Below, piece after piece: positions 62,091 to 64,000 of a stretch of 64,000 nt of DNA; position 1 is the stretch's first letter, and every line of letters begins with the position of its first letter. The position numbers and the translations under genes are program-made. Source of the stretch: Whitmania pigra (Eukaryota; Annelida; Clitellata; Hirudinida; Haemopidae). Location: assembly GCA_021613335.1 (NCBI GenBank), contig JAJTWR010000329.1, positions 867,501-931,500 on the forward strand, written 5' to 3'. A model generated the notes under the pieces. That model was not told where the DNA came from and did no database searches. It saw nothing but the letters and a program-made list of their open reading frames with translations.

Positions 62091-62312
62091 TAAATATCTT
62101 AGTCCAAAGACATGTTAACAAATAAGTTTTTAGATCGCTACGGATGGTAGAAATTTTTTTTAACTTTTTTGTCTTAGATTTATGGGTTTTTACATACACT
62201 TTAAGTCAGAATTTTGTAAAAATTTATCTTTATTTTCGGGGGGGGGGATGGCTGAGCTCCGGGGGGGATTTTCCCCTCCGAAGGTATGCCTGAAAGAAAC
62301 CCTGGAGACAGC

Positions 62313-62860
62313 TAAAAGCTACAGGGACGTCATTTGGGACGAGATCAGATGGTTTCTTGTGTGGAATTTTAAACAGTCACAGTGTTTTGGCTGCCAACAA
62401 TCTTTATGATGCAAAGTATATTGAATACTTCACGGGTTTGAAACCACTGATGATTCCAAATTACTGTGCTTACCTCAGAGAAACATACAAGCCTTCAAAA
62501 AAGCAATTTCTGGTTGCTGGAATTTCATGGGACATTTGAGTAGTTGTTCTCGAACTAACTTTAGGCAAGAAGCAACAACAAAGACCGAAATTATTTCATC
62601 AAATCTCATCGAGCTGAGGGTTTCCTTCCTGAAAAAGCTGAAATTGAGACCCTGGAGCTATCGTTATGGGAAGTTCAGCACTACTATCGTAATCAACCGA
62701 AGCCACCTTAGATCATTATCAGATCTTGACAGTTTATTTCAGCAAAATCGCCAGTTAAATGTTACAATAGTTTCTGCAGGAAATTTTGTGACAACGGCAA
62801 AAATTGATGTGGAGGTAGATATCCTGAGTAAAGTTTGAGAACAATTTCGTCGCTATGAGA
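62313..62860 (+). pseudogene. Broken coding fragment of an unnamed conserved protein
   Basis: Just beyond the hAT target duplication, one frame reads SYRDVIWDEIRWFLV. A shifted frame then reads HSVLAANNLYDAKYIEYFTG and LKPLMIPNYCAYL, up to FLVAGISWD and a stop at 62537. Similar phrases (LAANNLYDAKYIEYFTG.KP) recur, as far as I recall, in an uncharacterised glycosyltransferase-like protein family of several eukaryotes. I cannot confirm this. The frame jump near 62360 and further jumps after 62540 mark it as decayed. The hAT inserted close to its presumed 5' splice boundary (TGCTAG before GAGACAGC). Confidence 0.5.
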
Positions 62861-62878
62861 AAATCATGAGTCCCTTCC

Positions 62879-64000
62879 TTAAGTTAATTCGAGTCGTTCT
62901 TCGTTATCATCCACAATAGCTTCTGACTCAGCATTTTTCGCCATACCACGATGAGGCTGATTAGGTTTTGTCAGTTTTTCTTTTTCCAGTTTTTTCGATG
63001 CATAATTTCCATTGAGTCCGTGATTTGCCGTTGAAAAGTGTTCTTCTGTGTTGTATATTTCTTCCTAAATTAAATAACAGAACTTTTGATCTTAGCGATG
63101 CTGAAAGTAATAAGTAAAATATGCAACCGCTAACCACAATATTTTCGGTCGCTCTGAACTCAACTGGAACCTCTTCCTGTGTTGTTTGATCTTCGCTGAC
63201 TTCCTGAACATCCCGTGTTTCTACTCGCTGTTTCTTTAATCTGAACACACCACCTTCGTCTAAAAATGTGTCTTTAAATGTTCATTTTAAATCAGTATCA
63301 CTAAGGTAAGCTTGTAAATAAAGATAACAATACATATTTTTAAAAGTTGATAAGAAAATTGTGGTGCACTCGACGGTGACGCACCATCATCATAGTTGAT
63401 CTTTTTCGGTTCGCTACTCTTGTGAGGCTTTGCGTAAAAGTTCCCATTCAATCCTGCTTGTTGAGACCTAATTTAAAAGTGCCAACATTTAATTGTTCAT
63501 GATACTTTACATAAAAATAACTTTGCAATTTGACATATTAATATTTTATTTTATACTTTATCACCTGGTTCTCAACTGCTCAGAGGAATTCATATTTGAT
63601 TTTGATCCACTTTGTGGACTTGAATTTGAAATTCCAAACTTCGGAGGTTTTCTGCCAATATTAACACGTTTTTGTAAAATAAGATTAATTTATTCATCAA
63701 AAATGCCAATAATCATGGTCAGTCAACCTCCAAGTAACGGCTGGGGTTGCTTGTTGTGAATTTGAGTTCCTTGTTGCATGCCTTCAACACGATAATCACG
63801 ATAATCATCAAGATTAAAGAGCTTTTGAAGATAATACTGACTTGTTCAAGGGAACGTAAAATACAGGCTTGACGACTTCACCATAATTGGCCCTCGTGAA
63901 TCCTTTCACTCCGCAACCCACCGCTACGTAACGACCACCTGCCTCCAATTGTTCTGTGCTCCTCAACTCTTCCCCGTCCAACGTGAAGAGGCTGATAGTT
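62879..64000 (-). CDS. Doublecortin-domain gene (DCDC2-like), 3' part, cut by the window edge
   Basis: Doublecortin domains bind microtubules, and DCDC2-type proteins act in cilia and neurons. The exon from the window edge (64000 to about 63845) reads ISLFTLDGEELRSTEQLEAG followed by GRYVAVG, the C-terminal part of a DCX domain, and ends VVKPVFYVPLNK. Short exons follow on the - strand: about 63656-63573 (KPPKFGISNSS), about 63470-63387 (QQAGLNGNFYAKPHKSSEP), 63260-63138 (FRLKKQRVETRD, an acidic tail) and 63066-62879 (TANHGLNGNYASKKLEK, ending ELT and a stop). The repeated GLNGN(F/Y).(A/S)K phrase in two of these exons looks like a small motif duplication. The N-terminal part and any second DCX domain lie outside the window. 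Confidence 0.8.

Larger units (their letters stand above)
58178..62304 (-). mobile_element. hAT DNA transposon, 4127 bp, with perfect ends and target duplication
   Basis: The 19-bp left end CAGGGTTTCTTTCAGGCAT (58178-58196) is matched exactly by its reverse complement at 62286-62304. Identical 8-bp duplications GAGACAGC flank it (58170-58177 and 62305-62312). Inside are a 183-bp duplication, a foldback element with telomere-like repeats, exon-like + strand segments, a G-rich run near 60996 and 62238, and transposase fragments on the - strand (61129-62090). The perfect ends and duplications make this a recent or selectively preserved insertion, although its transposase reading frame is broken. 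Confidence 0.95.

Overview
This is a stretch of animal nuclear genome. It is AT-rich. Its genes are split by short GT-AG introns (one looks like GC-AG), and no bacterial operon structure is seen. The gene set (Robo, SERINC, FHIP1, KDM3, MTHFSD, a doublecortin-domain gene, a rhodopsin-class GPCR and a SUEL-type lectin) points to a bilaterian invertebrate. I cannot place the phylum. SUEL lectins and scattered TTAGGG-like tracts fit many marine invertebrates.

Layout, left to right. 0.4-2.9 kb (+): exons of a gene I do not recognise. 3.7-8.2 kb (-): a secreted two-domain SUEL lectin gene, broken by a 2.17-kb hAT transposon (8-bp target duplication intact) and by a separate one-base frameshift. 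8.6-9.0 kb: a foldback element. 9.4-12.1 kb (-): SERINC. 12.86-13.71 kb: a short hAT relic. 14.6-22.5 kb (-): Robo, an axon-guidance receptor, with about 22 exons. 23.8-29.1 kb (+): FHIP1, divergent from Robo across a 1.34-kb spacer. 29-36.8 kb: mostly intergenic, with transposase debris, a SINE-like repeat and a tRNA-like locus. 36.9-38.0 kb (-): the main exon of a peptide-receptor-like GPCR. 38-49 kb: gene-poor, with tandem and simple repeats and another MITE copy. 49.2-53.6 kb (-): a KDM3 histone demethylase. 55.0-57.5 kb (-): MTHFSD. 58.18-62.30 kb: a 4.1-kb hAT element with perfect 19-bp ends and perfect 8-bp target duplications; it carries a foldback element with telomere-like repeats and a 183-bp duplication. 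62.3-62.9 kb (+): a broken coding fragment. 62.9-64.0 kb (-): the 3' end of a doublecortin-domain gene, cut by the window edge.

The protein-coding genes are ordinary single-copy animal genes and do not form a pathway. The most informative content is the transposon record: three different hAT lineages, two of them with exact target-site duplications lying in or next to coding exons; a three-copy MITE family; two foldback elements; and an 81-bp block of interleaved inverted repeats. I did not find a convincing new multi-gene system.
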